From positions 1-64,000 of the forward strand of contig JBBAVI010000014.1 in NCBI GenBank assembly GCA_040397785.1: DNA of 64,000 nt, in the 5' to 3' direction. The position numbers and the translations under genes were made by a program. The notes under the pieces were generated by a model that did not search any database, was not told the origin of the DNA, and was given only the letters and a program-made list of their open reading frames with translations. The stretch is from M3007 sp040397785. Its GTDB lineage: Bacteria; Bacteroidota; Bacteroidia; Chitinophagales; Saprospiraceae. Positions 33,100-42,094 of the stretch are shown one piece after another. Position 1 is the stretch's first letter; every line of letters begins with the position of its first letter.

Positions 33100-34389
33100 A
33101 TGAAATTCCTAACCATCTGTCCCTCCTATCTACCGCTGTTGCTCCTGGCCGCCTGCTGCATGAACATACTCCCGCATGCCCAGGCACAACAAGTGAGCGT
33201 CCCTTTGGGCGGCAATGCCTTTCAAGTATCCCCCAATTCTGAGGAGGAAATTACGGACAATGGCATTGAAAGCTGGAGCAATAAAAACACCGTATTTGCC
33301 ATTTACTTTTCGCTCCAAACTGCGCAGCCTGTACAATTAGTGCTTCCGCTGATCAAACAAACGGGCAACAGCACCCTGTCGATTTCAGTGAATGGCACCA
33401 CCAAGGAGTACAATCTGAAAGCCGGCGACCGGAAAATTGAGCTCGGTAATACCTCTCTCGAGGGTTATAATGTTATAAAACTCCAGGGCATCCGAAAAAG
33501 CGGTGCCAATTTTGCTCGAATCCAGGAATTGCAGATTCGGCACAAGGATCCGATAAAAGTCAATTATGTGCCTGACAATCAGGATAATAACTTCCACTTC
33601 GGCAGAAGAGGCCCTTCGGTTCATTTGGGTTATGAATTTCCGGAAAACGCTACCATCAAATGGTTTTACAATGAATTGACAGTTCCCGAAGGCGATGACC
33701 CGATCGGCTCTTATTACATGGCCAATGGTTTTGGTGAAGGCTATTTTGGGATGCAACGCAATTCGTCCACCGAAAGAAAGATCTTGTTTTCCGTTTGGAG
33801 TCCTTTTGAAACGGATGATCCAACGACCATTCCGGAAGCGCAAAAAATTCGCTTGCTGAAAAAAGGCAAGGGAGTTCATATCGGAGAATTTGGAAATGAA
33901 GGCTCCGGCGGACAGAGCTATTTGGTTTATCCCTGGAAACCGGGCACGGTGTATAAATTCCTCAATTCGGTGGAGCCGGACGGAAAGGGCAACACCATTT
34001 ACACGGCTTATTTCATGGATGCGAGTACCGGCCAATGGCTCCTGATTGCCTCTTTTTTACGCCCCCAAACCGATACTTGGTACCAACATGCGCATTCTTT
34101 TTTGGAAATTTTTGAACCCGCCAATGGGAATGTGTCCAGAAAACTATACTTGAATAACCAATGGGCCTGCGATACCAAGGGGCGGTGGATCGCGCTGTCC
34201 AAGGCGAAGCTGACCGGTGATATCAATGCGGAAAGAAGGTTTCGGGTCGATTTCGACGGCGGCGTGGAAGGCGATCACTTTTTTTTGAAGAACGGCGGTT
34301 TTTTTAATGCGAATACCAAGCTCAATACGAAGTTTACCCGCCTGCCCAAAGGCGGAATGCCGAAGATCGATTTTGGTAAATTGCCATAG
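33100..34389 (+). CDS. secreted DUF5077/DUF3472 protein
   Basis: 429 residues with a signal peptide (about 1-29, HAQAQ). The DUF5077 beta-sandwich (about 32-145) begins VPLGGNAFQVSPNSEE and includes RKIELGNTSLEGYNVIKLQG. DUF3472 follows (about 170-400), with RGPSVHLGYEFPENATIKWF, YYMANGFGEGYFGMQRN, ILFSVWSPFETDDP and GSGGQSYLVYPWKPGTVYKF. Both domains are common in Bacteroidota exported proteins thought to bind carbohydrate; no catalytic function is established. It is a single gene, divergent from nothing and convergent with the T9SS gene at 34575. Confidence 0.9.
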   Translation: MKFLTICPSYLPLLLLAACCMNILPHAQAQQVSVPLGGNAFQVSPNSEEEITDNGIESWSNKNTVFAIYFSLQTAQPVQLVLPLIKQTGNSTLSISVNGTTKEYNLKAGDRKIELGNTSLEGYNVIKLQGIRKSGANFARIQELQIRHKDPIKVNYVPDNQDNNFHFGRRGPSVHLGYEFPENATIKWFYNELTVPEGDDPIGSYYMANGFGEGYFGMQRNSSTERKILFSVWSPFETDDPTTIPEAQKIRLLKKGKGVHIGEFGNEGSGGQSYLVYPWKPGTVYKFLNSVEPDGKGNTIYTAYFMDASTGQWLLIASFLRPQTDTWYQHAHSFLEIFEPANGNVSRKLYLNNQWACDTKGRWIALSKAKLTGDINAERRFRVDFDGGVEGDHFFLKNGGFFNANTKLNTKFTRLPKGGMPKIDFGKLP

Positions 34390-34446
34390 TCTCCATTTCC
34401 GTTTCTCATACCTAAACAGCCATCAAAAATCCAACAATAACCCCTC

Positions 34447-34495
34447 GCAAATCCAATCGAAAATCGGAAATCGAACAAATCGGAAATCGTAAATC
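34447..34495 (-). repeat. dispersed GATTTCC-type repeat, copy 2
   Basis: Read on the minus strand it matches 8219-8267 with only a few mismatches. It fills the gap between two convergent genes. Confidence 0.8.
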
Positions 34496-34530
34496 AAAAA
34501 GCCCCTGCCAATCCGAAGACCAACAGGGGC
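34496..34530 (-). terminator. terminator of the T9SS protein at 34575
   Basis: Minus strand: GCCCCTG / CAGGGGC arms with a 16-base loop that can pair further, followed by five T. Confidence 0.75.
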
Positions 34531-34574
34531 AAATGCTATCAATATCTGATTTGATGCGGTGGGAATATTAGCCG

Positions 34575-36866
34575 TTATTCAACGATTACCTTTTTCACAA
34601 ATACTTGTCCTGCAGCGCGTGCTTGCAAGGCATACATGCCTTTGGGCAATCCGCTCAGGTCAACTTCAGTGATGTTGGAACCAGCGCCCAGTTCAAGATT
34701 CCGAACGGTTTTACCCGCCAAATCCGTTACACGCACCGCTTCCAGGTCATTGCCTGTTGGCAGGCTGATTTGCAACCAACCGGAAGTCGGGTTGGGTGAT
34801 ACGCTGAGCAGGCTGTTGTCGGCCAGGTCGTTTACGCCGGTGGCGTTGCCAAAGAAAACGGAGGCGAAAATGCTTGATTGAATGTCTTCTTCACGAGGCG
34901 CATAGAGGAATAACTCCAGATCAGGGTACGACAGCGGGCTGCCAACCGAGAGTTGTTTGACTTCAACAACGAGATTTTGGATACAACCATTGGCAGGTAC
35001 GTTCAGAAATACCTGGCCCAGGTCATTGCCATTGAGCGGCACACCTGCTGCCGATACCACGGCACCGTTCAGGTTGGATGATGCATTAAGTTTCAGGTTG
35101 TAGGTACGCACTTCGTTGGATTCATTACAGATATCCAGTTTGAACGTGGCGGAAGAACCCACCGGATTGCCCTGCAAGGTGATATGGTCGCTTGTGCTGC
35201 CGTCGTGTTTCAGTTTGGGTTGGTCGCGCTGGTAGCCACCTTGGTATGGGCAGGAGGTTTTAGAGGTAGGCTCCAGACGGAAAACAGGTGTGCCAAACAT
35301 GGGGTCGCGCACTACTTTCAGGTCAAATTTGTCGCCGGGTGAGTTGTCTTTCAAGGCATATTTAACCAGTTTGGATGCTTCCTGGCTCTGTGTTTGCGTT
35401 TTGCCATAGCGGTAGGAACCTTTATACTCCCAGCCACCGGAAACGCCCGAACCGGCAATTTCGATCACAGAAGATAAACCGACATTAAAATCTACATAGT
35501 GTTCTACATCGAGTGAATTGGTTTCCAGTACGGTGATACTCGTTTCCTGCGTGCTGCTAATCCCATTGCTAAATGAAAGGGATTGAATGAGTTGATTGTT
35601 GGGATTGTTTTTATTAGCATTGTTTAAGGCAAGCACCTTTTCCCAAACGTCGGCCTGATTTTGGGCCAGGTTGCGCGCGCGCACACTATTCGCCGGATTG
35701 TCAGCAATTGCTTTCTGGCTCACTATTTCTTGCTGAATTTGCGACTCAGAGTAGGCAAAATCTCTCGGATTTCCCGTTGGCGTATATATAAGCGAAGTGT
35801 CCAGTACCGCCTGACATATATTGGGGTCCGCTCTGACCGATCTGTAAATCCCGTAATTTAGATCCGTACCATATCCGATGAATACATCTCCACCGCCATC
35901 TAATCCATCCAAAGATCCCGTCTCGAAGCCCTGAGAAGTGGTGACGCAGGTCTGTTTGGAATTGGTCTTTATTTGTACGCCGCCTACCGTGACGCCGGCG
36001 CTCAGGGTGACTGAAAACTCAAAATCCGTTGTGACAATAAATCCGACTGAACCGGCGATGCCCAGTTTAACCGCCGCATTCACTGAATTGGAACCGTCCT
36101 CCGAATAGGTTTCTGTAAACTCACGACAGGTGGTTTTGGTTTCCTGAAATGCGCTGGAACTGCCGTCGCCGGGCGGTGCATGCAGTATCATGTAGGGGAT
36201 TTGTGGTTGAACGGTGGTGCCGATAATCGGAACTTTTGAATCCAGAATACCTTGAGATACAATGGGTATAATGATTGAATTCATGTCTGTAGGCTGGAAA
36301 AAGCCGGTATACCACCCAATTTTTGGACATATGATCCATGCATTGGTAGCTCCTATGGGTATGGTTCCCGAAAAGCGAAACTTTTGTAAGTTATTCGGCA
36401 ATAATTCTAATTCTTCCGGGATACATAGGTTGGAAGAAGGAATGGGAACGACCCCAAAAACAGATGAAGGGGATACATATCCTACATACCATGCCCCGCG
36501 ATCCCAAGTACTCCCGTTGCCGTTGCTCGAGCCAGGTGGCACACAGGTAACAATTACGCTAAAGGTAGTACCACTGTTTACCTTTAAGTATTTTGCCTTT
36601 GGGATGGTTGAAAATGCTGTGTTGGCTTGTCCATCTGCCAAAACCGAATAATTAAAAGTGGGAAAAAAATAATCTCCACGGTATGCACTTATGTCACTGC
36701 AAACACCGCTGCAATTAGTCTCAGGGGTAATGGTTACCGGTTTGCCTCCGATCGTAGTTTGCCATGTTCCCATCTGCGCCATCCCCTCGCCCGGGTTAAA
36801 AAAGAAACAGCACAGCAACACCGCCAGTGCACCTGCATTTTTGGTAAAATTGAAAAAGTTTTTCAT
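34575..36866 (-). CDS. T9SS-sorted secreted protein of unknown function
   Basis: 763 residues from ATG 36866, chosen because the signal peptide (MKNFFNFTKNAGALAVLLCC, ending near GMAQ) begins there. The middle is beta-rich. Around 450-560 there are long alternating polar strands (SGGWEYKGSYRYGKTQTQSQ), then a segment around DPMFGTPVFRLEPTSKTSCP and PKLKHDGSTSDHITLQGNP that also occurs in giant surface proteins of aquatic bacteria. The C-terminus (about 680-763) is a T9SS type A sorting domain with VSPNPTSGWLQISLP and the end GQVFVKKVIVE. It lies 180 bases downstream of the HTCS regulator on the same strand but behind that gene's terminator, so it may be a target rather than a co-transcribed gene. 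Confidence 0.75.
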   Translation of the reverse strand: MKNFFNFTKNAGALAVLLCCFFFNPGEGMAQMGTWQTTIGGKPVTITPETNCSGVCSDISAYRGDYFFPTFNYSVLADGQANTAFSTIPKAKYLKVNSGTTFSVIVTCVPPGSSNGNGSTWDRGAWYVGYVSPSSVFGVVPIPSSNLCIPEELELLPNNLQKFRFSGTIPIGATNAWIICPKIGWYTGFFQPTDMNSIIIPIVSQGILDSKVPIIGTTVQPQIPYMILHAPPGDGSSSAFQETKTTCREFTETYSEDGSNSVNAAVKLGIAGSVGFIVTTDFEFSVTLSAGVTVGGVQIKTNSKQTCVTTSQGFETGSLDGLDGGGDVFIGYGTDLNYGIYRSVRADPNICQAVLDTSLIYTPTGNPRDFAYSESQIQQEIVSQKAIADNPANSVRARNLAQNQADVWEKVLALNNANKNNPNNQLIQSLSFSNGISSTQETSITVLETNSLDVEHYVDFNVGLSSVIEIAGSGVSGGWEYKGSYRYGKTQTQSQEASKLVKYALKDNSPGDKFDLKVVRDPMFGTPVFRLEPTSKTSCPYQGGYQRDQPKLKHDGSTSDHITLQGNPVGSSATFKLDICNESNEVRTYNLKLNASSNLNGAVVSAAGVPLNGNDLGQVFLNVPANGCIQNLVVEVKQLSVGSPLSYPDLELFLYAPREEDIQSSIFASVFFGNATGVNDLADNSLLSVSPNPTSGWLQISLPTGNDLEAVRVTDLAGKTVRNLELGAGSNITEVDLSGLPKGMYALQARAAGQVFVKKVIVE

Positions 36867-36978
36867 TGTTAGCATTGTTTGTTTTTGTGATAAAATTGAT
36901 GGGACAAAGGTGCATGCGGGGCAGGGCGGAGGCCGGGTAAATGCGTCCCAAAAGCAGGTAATCTGGTATCACAGGCAC

Positions 36979-37022
36979 AAAAAAAACGGGTAATCTCGTT
37001 GCATGGAACGAAATTACCCGTT
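36979..37022 (-). terminator. terminator of the HTCS gene
   Basis: Minus strand: perfect AACGGGTAAT / ATTACCCGTT arms, an inner CGTT/AACG pairing and eight T afterwards. A textbook intrinsic terminator 22 bases after the stop. Confidence 0.9.
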
Positions 37023-37043
37023 AGGTAAGGTGTTGATTGTTAG

Positions 37044-40000
37044 TTATTTGTAGGTTGTGCTAGGCGCCTCCCCAAATTCCTCCTGGTACAATTTGGAAAA
37101 ATAAGAAGGATCTTTAAAACCAACCTCCCAGGCTGCTTCCGCGACGTTGGCAGCCCCGCTTTCGAGCAAGGCTTTGGCTTTGTTCAACCGGTGCTTGCGG
37201 ATCAGGTCCGAAGGTGCGATGTCGGTCAGGGCTTTCATTTTTCGGAAAAGTTGGGAGCGGCTTAAACGAATCTTCTGGCAAAGCTGCGGCAACCCAAAGC
37301 TTTCATCCGCATAGTTGGCTTCTATAATCGTGCGCACATTTTGTAAAAATGCGTCTTCCGGGTCGCTCGCTGCAGCATCTGGCGCAGGAAGGTCCGCGAC
37401 CAGGATGCTTTGTTGGTATTTCAATTGCAATTTCCGCCGCGTTTCCAGCAGGTTTTCCAGGGTCACCAACAATTCTTCCTGGTGAAAAGGCTTGGACAAA
37501 TAGGCATCGGCACCACGCCGCAGCCCGGTAAGGCGACTTTGCACGTCGGCTTTGGCCGTAAGCAGGATGATGGGGATATGGCTCGTGCGCTCGTCGTTTT
37601 TCAAAACATCCACTACTTCAAAACCATCTTTGAAAGGCATCATCACGTCGCTCACGATGAGGTCGGGTACGGTTTCGAGGGCCTTTTCGATGCCTGCCTG
37701 GCCGTTGTAGGCAAAATCCAACAAGTAGGGGCGACCCTCGCGGTCGACCACACCCTTCAAACATGCATCAAGATATTCCACCACATCCGGGTTGTCTTCG
37801 ATCAGCAAGATGTTGCACTGGTCGGATTCGTTGTTCGGCGACAAAGCGGCTGGCAGGCGGTTTGCAGTTGGGGTTTTGGGTATTTCGACCGCCTTTTCCT
37901 CAAAAATATTGGTATTGGTAACCGGTAATTTCACGAAAAAAGCAGAACCCACGCCCACCGTACTTTCCACTGAAATCTCGCCACCCAAGGCTTTCACCAA
38001 TTCGCGCGTAAGCGAAAGCCCGATACCCGTGCCGCCCGATTTGGCATGATCCTGGTTTTTAGCCTGGAAAAACCGCTCGAACAAATGCGGCAATTCTTCG
38101 GGCGGGATACCTGCACCGGTGTCGGTCACGGTAATTTCCAACCAGTCACCTTCGCGATTGGCGCGCAGGACTACTTTACCCCCGGAAGGCGTAAACTTGA
38201 CGGCATTGGACAACAGGTTGTGGACAATTTGCAACAAACGCTCGGGGTCGTAATCCATCACGATTTTGGCCTGATCACTTTCCACACGGAGCATCAGGTT
38301 TTGGGCGTTGGCCAACGAGTGCAGGCTTTCGGCGATATACCGGAGATACGCTAAAACATCACCCTGTATGTAATTCATTTTCAGGGTATTGGATTCTAAT
38401 TTAGCCAGGTCGAGGATTTGATTGATGAGCCGCAACAGGTTTTCACCGCTGCGTTTGATCAGGCCAATTTTGTAGCGTTTGGGTTCGTCTTTTTCTTCCT
38501 TGGCCAATTGTTCGCTCATGCCCAGCATTACCGTGAGTGGTGTGCGGAATTCGTGGGTAATATTGGTAAAAAAGCGGCTTTTAAACTCGTCGAGCGCTTC
38601 CAGACGCAGTTTTTCCTGCTCGGAAAAACGCCTTTGGAGCAGATACTGATAATAGCGCCAAATACCAGCAGCAAGGATCGCAAGATAAATTAGCCAGGCC
38701 CACCAACTGGACCACCAGGGCGGGCGGATGGTGAACCGCAGCTCGGCGCTTTGTTCGCTCCATACGCCGTCATTGTTGCTGCCTTGCACTCGGAGCGTGT
38801 AGTCGCCCGGGGCAAGGTTGGCAAACTGGATGCTGTTTTTGTTGCTCAACGCCACCCAATCCTTGTCTACCCCGACCAGTTGGTATCGGTACTGGTTTTG
38901 GGCAGGGTTGCTGAATTCAAGCGCCGCAAATTCAAAATTGAGGAGATTTTGGCGGTGCGAAAGGGTAATGGACGATTTGCCCCAGATATCGAAATCCTGC
39001 TTATTGACCTGCAAGCCGACAATATGCGTTTGCGGAAGGTGTTCGTTGAAGCGCAGGCTGTCGGGATGGAATACAGTCAAGCCTTTTACGCCGCCGAAAA
39101 TGAGCGTACCATCGCGGGTTTTCAGGTAACTCGAACTGTTGAACTCGTTGTCCTGCAATCCGTCTGCGGCCGTAAAATTTTTGCTGGTTTCGGCGCGCAC
39201 ATCGAAACGGCAAAGCCCTTTGTTGGTGCTCAGCCAGATGTAACCAGGTCGGGTGCTTCCCTTCGAGGTGTTTTCCGACAAAACGCCATAAATCACATTG
39301 TCTGGAAGTCCTTGGGCGGTTTTGTACTGCCTGAATTGCCCCGTTTTTTTATCTAAGCGGTTCAACCCGCCGCTTTTCGTGCCTACCCAAAGGTAGCAGC
39401 TGGGTTCGAGCGGGTCGTCGGCAACGCTCAGCACGATATTGGACGACAGTGAAGTGTGGTCGGCGGGGTTGATTTTGAAATATTCGAAGTGGTAACCGGA
39501 TCCCTCCGGTACCGCTTTGGTCAAACCTTCGAAGCCAAATATCCAAATTGCGCCATCTACGTCTTCGAACAAAAAACAGGAAAAGGTAGAGGCTGATTTT
39601 TGCGGCTTGTCATAAGTGAATTCGGTGCTGGTTTCTGTTTTGGGGTCAAACTTCGTTAAACCACGCTCACTAACACTCAATAAAGCGCCGGAGCGATCCA
39701 CGATCAACCCATATCCGGCATGCCATGGGAACGATTTTACAGATTTCGTCAGCGCGTCTGTTCGGTAGAGCATTTTCTGATTTCTGTTGCTTGACCAGCC
39801 ATTGCCAGCCGCGTCGAAACAAGCGGAAAGGTCCCCCCAATCATTCGAATTGCCGATTGCCGGATTGGGGTTGTAAAAATGGTTGTGCGGTGTTACGGCC
39901 TGGAAAATTTTCGAAGGATATTTTCTATTGGGTCTGAACAAAGAAAAAACGCCTCCATCCGGGGCCTCCAACAGCTGACGCTGCGAATGTTGGGGTAAAT

Positions 40001-41066
40001 AGCTTTTGAAATTTTGGGCTTTTGCGTTGATTTTCATGATGCCATACCCGCCCGTGCCTATCCACATTACGCCACTTTTGTCAAAAAAGAATTTATCGAC
40101 GCCCCCTTCAAAAGACCCAAAAATGGATTCCATATCTATTTCAAGTTCCGGTTTTCCTTGATTAAAAAAGGAGGATACCTGCCATTTTTGGATGTGGTTG
40201 CTCCTTTGAATCCATAAAAATCCATCCGGGCTACAGGCGATACGGTTCGTCCAGGTGGGGTCTGTAAGGTATTGGGTCCCGTTGGGGGTAATCAGGATCC
40301 ATTTCATTATTAAGGACGAACTATTGTACAACGACGCGATGATCCCGCCTTTATTATCTGCTGAAATTTCATTAAAAATCCAACCAGGTGCTGAAATTTC
40401 AGCTGAAATTTTCTCAGTCGAGGGATCGAGGCTGAACAGCCCGTCACTTGTTGCGATCAGTAGTTTACCCGCTTTGACCAGGAATTTAGAGGTTCCCATT
40501 GCCTCCCATCTCTGGACGGGCGGTTTGGGTATCATTTTGCAAGCCGGTTCAATGGTAGATGTCCCCTTTTTTGCCGCATTTGCCAATATGTCATTGGGCG
40601 CATTGATTTTCCAAATTCCGTCTGGGCCCCAAAGCCAAATGCTTCCATCCGGTGTCTCTTCCATGGAGGGTATCCCATTTGCGTGCTCATCTCCAAAATT
40701 TTTATCTCCATCGTGTAAAACATGGTAAAAATGCCCACTTGCCGGGTTGAGCACATCCAGTTCAGATTGAAACGCGATCCAAATCCAGCCGCGACTGTCC
40801 TCAAATATCGACCGTACTTCGCTGTTGGCAATGGAATAGGGATCAAACGGGTCGGGCGAGAAAACCTTAAACCGGCTGCCATCGTAGCGGTTTAGCCCAT
40901 CCTTGGTTGCAATCCAGATAAACCCGTCCCTGCTTTGAAGGATATCATACACAAAGCCTTGCGCCAAACCATCCGCTGTGGTAAGCAGCTGATAGTTGGG
41001 TTTACTTTGTGAAAACGCCTGGAGCGCACAAAGCAAAAGCAGGAAAGGGAAATAGCTTCTTTTCAA
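37044..41066 (-). CDS. hybrid two-component system regulator (HTCS): sensor kinase, receiver and AraC domain in one chain
   Basis: 1340 residues. After a signal/anchor peptide (1-19) comes a two-bladed set of Reg_prop beta-propeller repeats (about 25-690; repeated 'DG.IWI.t..GL.R' such as DGFIWIATKDGLNRYDG and GVMWIGTGGYGI). A Y_Y_Y domain (about 690-765) is followed by one TM helix (about 772-795). HisKA has phospho-acceptor H in NITHEFRTPLTVML (near 837); HATPase_c has NLLSNAVKFTP and GGTGIGLSLTRELV; the receiver has D in LIVSDVMMPFKDGFE (near 1137). The AraC-type DNA-binding domain has LSRSQLFRKMKALTDIAPS and the end GFKDPSYFSKLYQEEFG. Such proteins sense periplasmic oligosaccharides or related ligands and activate nearby uptake or secretion genes. 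No SusCD pair is nearby; the adjacent secreted protein is the best candidate target. Confidence 0.95.
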   Translation of the reverse strand: MKRSYFPFLLLLCALQAFSQSKPNYQLLTTADGLAQGFVYDILQSRDGFIWIATKDGLNRYDGSRFKVFSPDPFDPYSIANSEVRSIFEDSRGWIWIAFQSELDVLNPASGHFYHVLHDGDKNFGDEHANGIPSMEETPDGSIWLWGPDGIWKINAPNDILANAAKKGTSTIEPACKMIPKPPVQRWEAMGTSKFLVKAGKLLIATSDGLFSLDPSTEKISAEISAPGWIFNEISADNKGGIIASLYNSSSLIMKWILITPNGTQYLTDPTWTNRIACSPDGFLWIQRSNHIQKWQVSSFFNQGKPELEIDMESIFGSFEGGVDKFFFDKSGVMWIGTGGYGIMKINAKAQNFKSYLPQHSQRQLLEAPDGGVFSLFRPNRKYPSKIFQAVTPHNHFYNPNPAIGNSNDWGDLSACFDAAGNGWSSNRNQKMLYRTDALTKSVKSFPWHAGYGLIVDRSGALLSVSERGLTKFDPKTETSTEFTYDKPQKSASTFSCFLFEDVDGAIWIFGFEGLTKAVPEGSGYHFEYFKINPADHTSLSSNIVLSVADDPLEPSCYLWVGTKSGGLNRLDKKTGQFRQYKTAQGLPDNVIYGVLSENTSKGSTRPGYIWLSTNKGLCRFDVRAETSKNFTAADGLQDNEFNSSSYLKTRDGTLIFGGVKGLTVFHPDSLRFNEHLPQTHIVGLQVNKQDFDIWGKSSITLSHRQNLLNFEFAALEFSNPAQNQYRYQLVGVDKDWVALSNKNSIQFANLAPGDYTLRVQGSNNDGVWSEQSAELRFTIRPPWWSSWWAWLIYLAILAAGIWRYYQYLLQRRFSEQEKLRLEALDEFKSRFFTNITHEFRTPLTVMLGMSEQLAKEEKDEPKRYKIGLIKRSGENLLRLINQILDLAKLESNTLKMNYIQGDVLAYLRYIAESLHSLANAQNLMLRVESDQAKIVMDYDPERLLQIVHNLLSNAVKFTPSGGKVVLRANREGDWLEITVTDTGAGIPPEELPHLFERFFQAKNQDHAKSGGTGIGLSLTRELVKALGGEISVESTVGVGSAFFVKLPVTNTNIFEEKAVEIPKTPTANRLPAALSPNNESDQCNILLIEDNPDVVEYLDACLKGVVDREGRPYLLDFAYNGQAGIEKALETVPDLIVSDVMMPFKDGFEVVDVLKNDERTSHIPIILLTAKADVQSRLTGLRRGADAYLSKPFHQEELLVTLENLLETRRKLQLKYQQSILVADLPAPDAAASDPEDAFLQNVRTIIEANYADESFGLPQLCQKIRLSRSQLFRKMKALTDIAPSDLIRKHRLNKAKALLESGAANVAEAAWEVGFKDPSYFSKLYQEEFGEAPSTTYK

Positions 41067-41235
41067 ACGGTTGGCATGCTAAGAGAGCACAATTTTAATG
41101 TTTTTTGTAAAAACGTTGTTGGTTCTGTAAGTGTATTTTTATCATTAACGATGTTTCACAAAGATTCGTTACGGAATCTGTATCCATAAAGTAGAGGAAG
41201 CCAATCATTTAGGGTAGGTTAAAACGATTTAAGCC

Positions 41236-41248
41236 GAGGTGACACCTC
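41236..41248. repeat. perfect palindrome GAGGTGACACCTC
   Basis: 6-bp arms around one central base, within 'cgatttaagccgaGGTGACACCtc'. It is related to 33068-33080. It lies between the HTCS start and the AhpD-like promoter. The rest of this 354-base gap is AT-rich and holds the promoter and operator listed next. Confidence 0.6.
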
Positions 41249-41326
41249 CAAAAATAAAATGCTTATTAATAGATATATACAAAATATAAATAAAAAAATG
41301 TAAAAATATTTTCAATAAAAGTAACA

Positions 41327-41353
41327 TTGATGTTGTAAACACCATTATATTTG
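41327..41353 (+). promoter_or_regulatory. promoter of the AhpD-like gene
   Basis: TTG (41327-41329) and TATATTTG (41346-41353), spacing 16. Transcription would start near 41360, immediately before the palindrome at 41366. Confidence 0.55.
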
Positions 41354-41365
41354 CAACATGATTCG

Positions 41366-41378
41366 ATGTTTAAAACAT
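41366..41378. promoter_or_regulatory. putative MarR operator 1 (ATGTTTAAAACAT)
   Basis: A 13-bp palindrome with arms ATGTTT/AAACAT, just after the predicted start of transcription of the AhpD-like gene. An identical 13-mer is at 42019-42031, and a near copy (TGTTGTAAACA) is at 41331-41341. Repression by the MarR protein encoded 1.7 kb downstream is inferred. Confidence 0.55.
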
Positions 41379-41420
41379 TGATATTGAACGCAACCACTCA
41401 ACTTTTAAAAATTAAACAAC

Positions 41421-41963
41421 ATGCAAAACTTCAGCATCCCCACCCGCGAAACCGTTTCTGAAAACAACCAAGGCTTATTCGACAACCTGCAAAAAGGCCT
41501 CGGCTTTGTACCTAATTTATACGCCACTTTCGCCTATTCTCAAAATGCCTTGGGCACCTACCTTACGCTGCAAAATGCCAAAAGCTCGTTGCGCGCAAAA
41601 GAACGCGAAGTCATTAACCTGGTTGTAAGCCAAGTGAATGAATGCCGCTACTGCCTCGCAGCACACGCTGCCTTGGGTAAAATGAACGGTTTTTCAGAAG
41701 AACAAATCCTGGAACTGCGCGCTGGACACGCCAGTTTTGATCCAAAATTGAATGCCTTGGCTATTTTCGTTAAAGAAACGACCGAAAACCACGGTCGTCC
41801 AAGCGCAGCAGCAGTAAATGCCTTTTTCGAAGCAGGCTACACCAATGAAAGCTTGGTGGACACCATTATGGTCATCGGCGATAAAATCATCTCCAACTAC
41901 TTCCACGGCATCACCCAAATTCCAGTCGATTTTCCCGAAGCCGTTGCTTTGGAAATGGCTTAA
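41421..41963 (+). CDS. AhpD-like carboxymuconolactone decarboxylase family protein (peroxidase-related)
   Basis: 180 residues, all-helical CMD fold. The redox motif EC75-RY-C78LAAH82 gives the CxxC and following His of AhpD-type alkylhydroperoxidases. REVINLVVSQVNECRYC and FVKETTENHGRPS are typical of the 'peroxidase-related' subfamily. It should reduce organic peroxides or act as a thiol hub in the cytoplasm. It is a single-gene unit closed by a terminator but lies just before the YHS-OsmC-MarR genes and shares their 13-bp palindrome, so co-regulation by MarR is likely. Confidence 0.9.
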   Translation: MQNFSIPTRETVSENNQGLFDNLQKGLGFVPNLYATFAYSQNALGTYLTLQNAKSSLRAKEREVINLVVSQVNECRYCLAAHAALGKMNGFSEEQILELRAGHASFDPKLNALAIFVKETTENHGRPSAAAVNAFFEAGYTNESLVDTIMVIGDKIISNYFHGITQIPVDFPEAVALEMA

Positions 41964-41975
41964 TTCCACAATATT

Positions 41976-42017
41976 AAAATCCGGGGCAAGGCCCATTTTT
42001 TTTGCCCCGGATTTTTT
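41976..42017 (+). terminator. terminator after the AhpD-like gene
   Basis: AAAATCCGGGGCAA / TTGCCCCGGATTTT arms (14 bp) around a 12-base loop, followed by T's. It ends two bases before the second palindrome. Confidence 0.9.
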
Positions 42018-42018
42018 A

Positions 42019-42031
42019 ATGTTTAAAACAT
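42019..42031. promoter_or_regulatory. putative MarR operator 2 (ATGTTTAAAACAT)
   Basis: Exact copy of the 13-mer at 41366-41378, placed between the AhpD-like terminator and the YHS gene. No good TAnnTTTG is visible beside it. Confidence 0.55.
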
Positions 42032-42094
42032 CAAAAAATGCAAACTTTAAAAATAACGAAAAGCCCTGTTTGGGGATTTTTTAAAAATAAAACC

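Noticed and set aside
34575..36866. Pore-forming toxin of the aerolysin/ETX-MTX2 type
   Set aside because: The long polar strands around residues 450-560 are suggestive, but no clear pore-forming hairpin or family signature can be pointed to.
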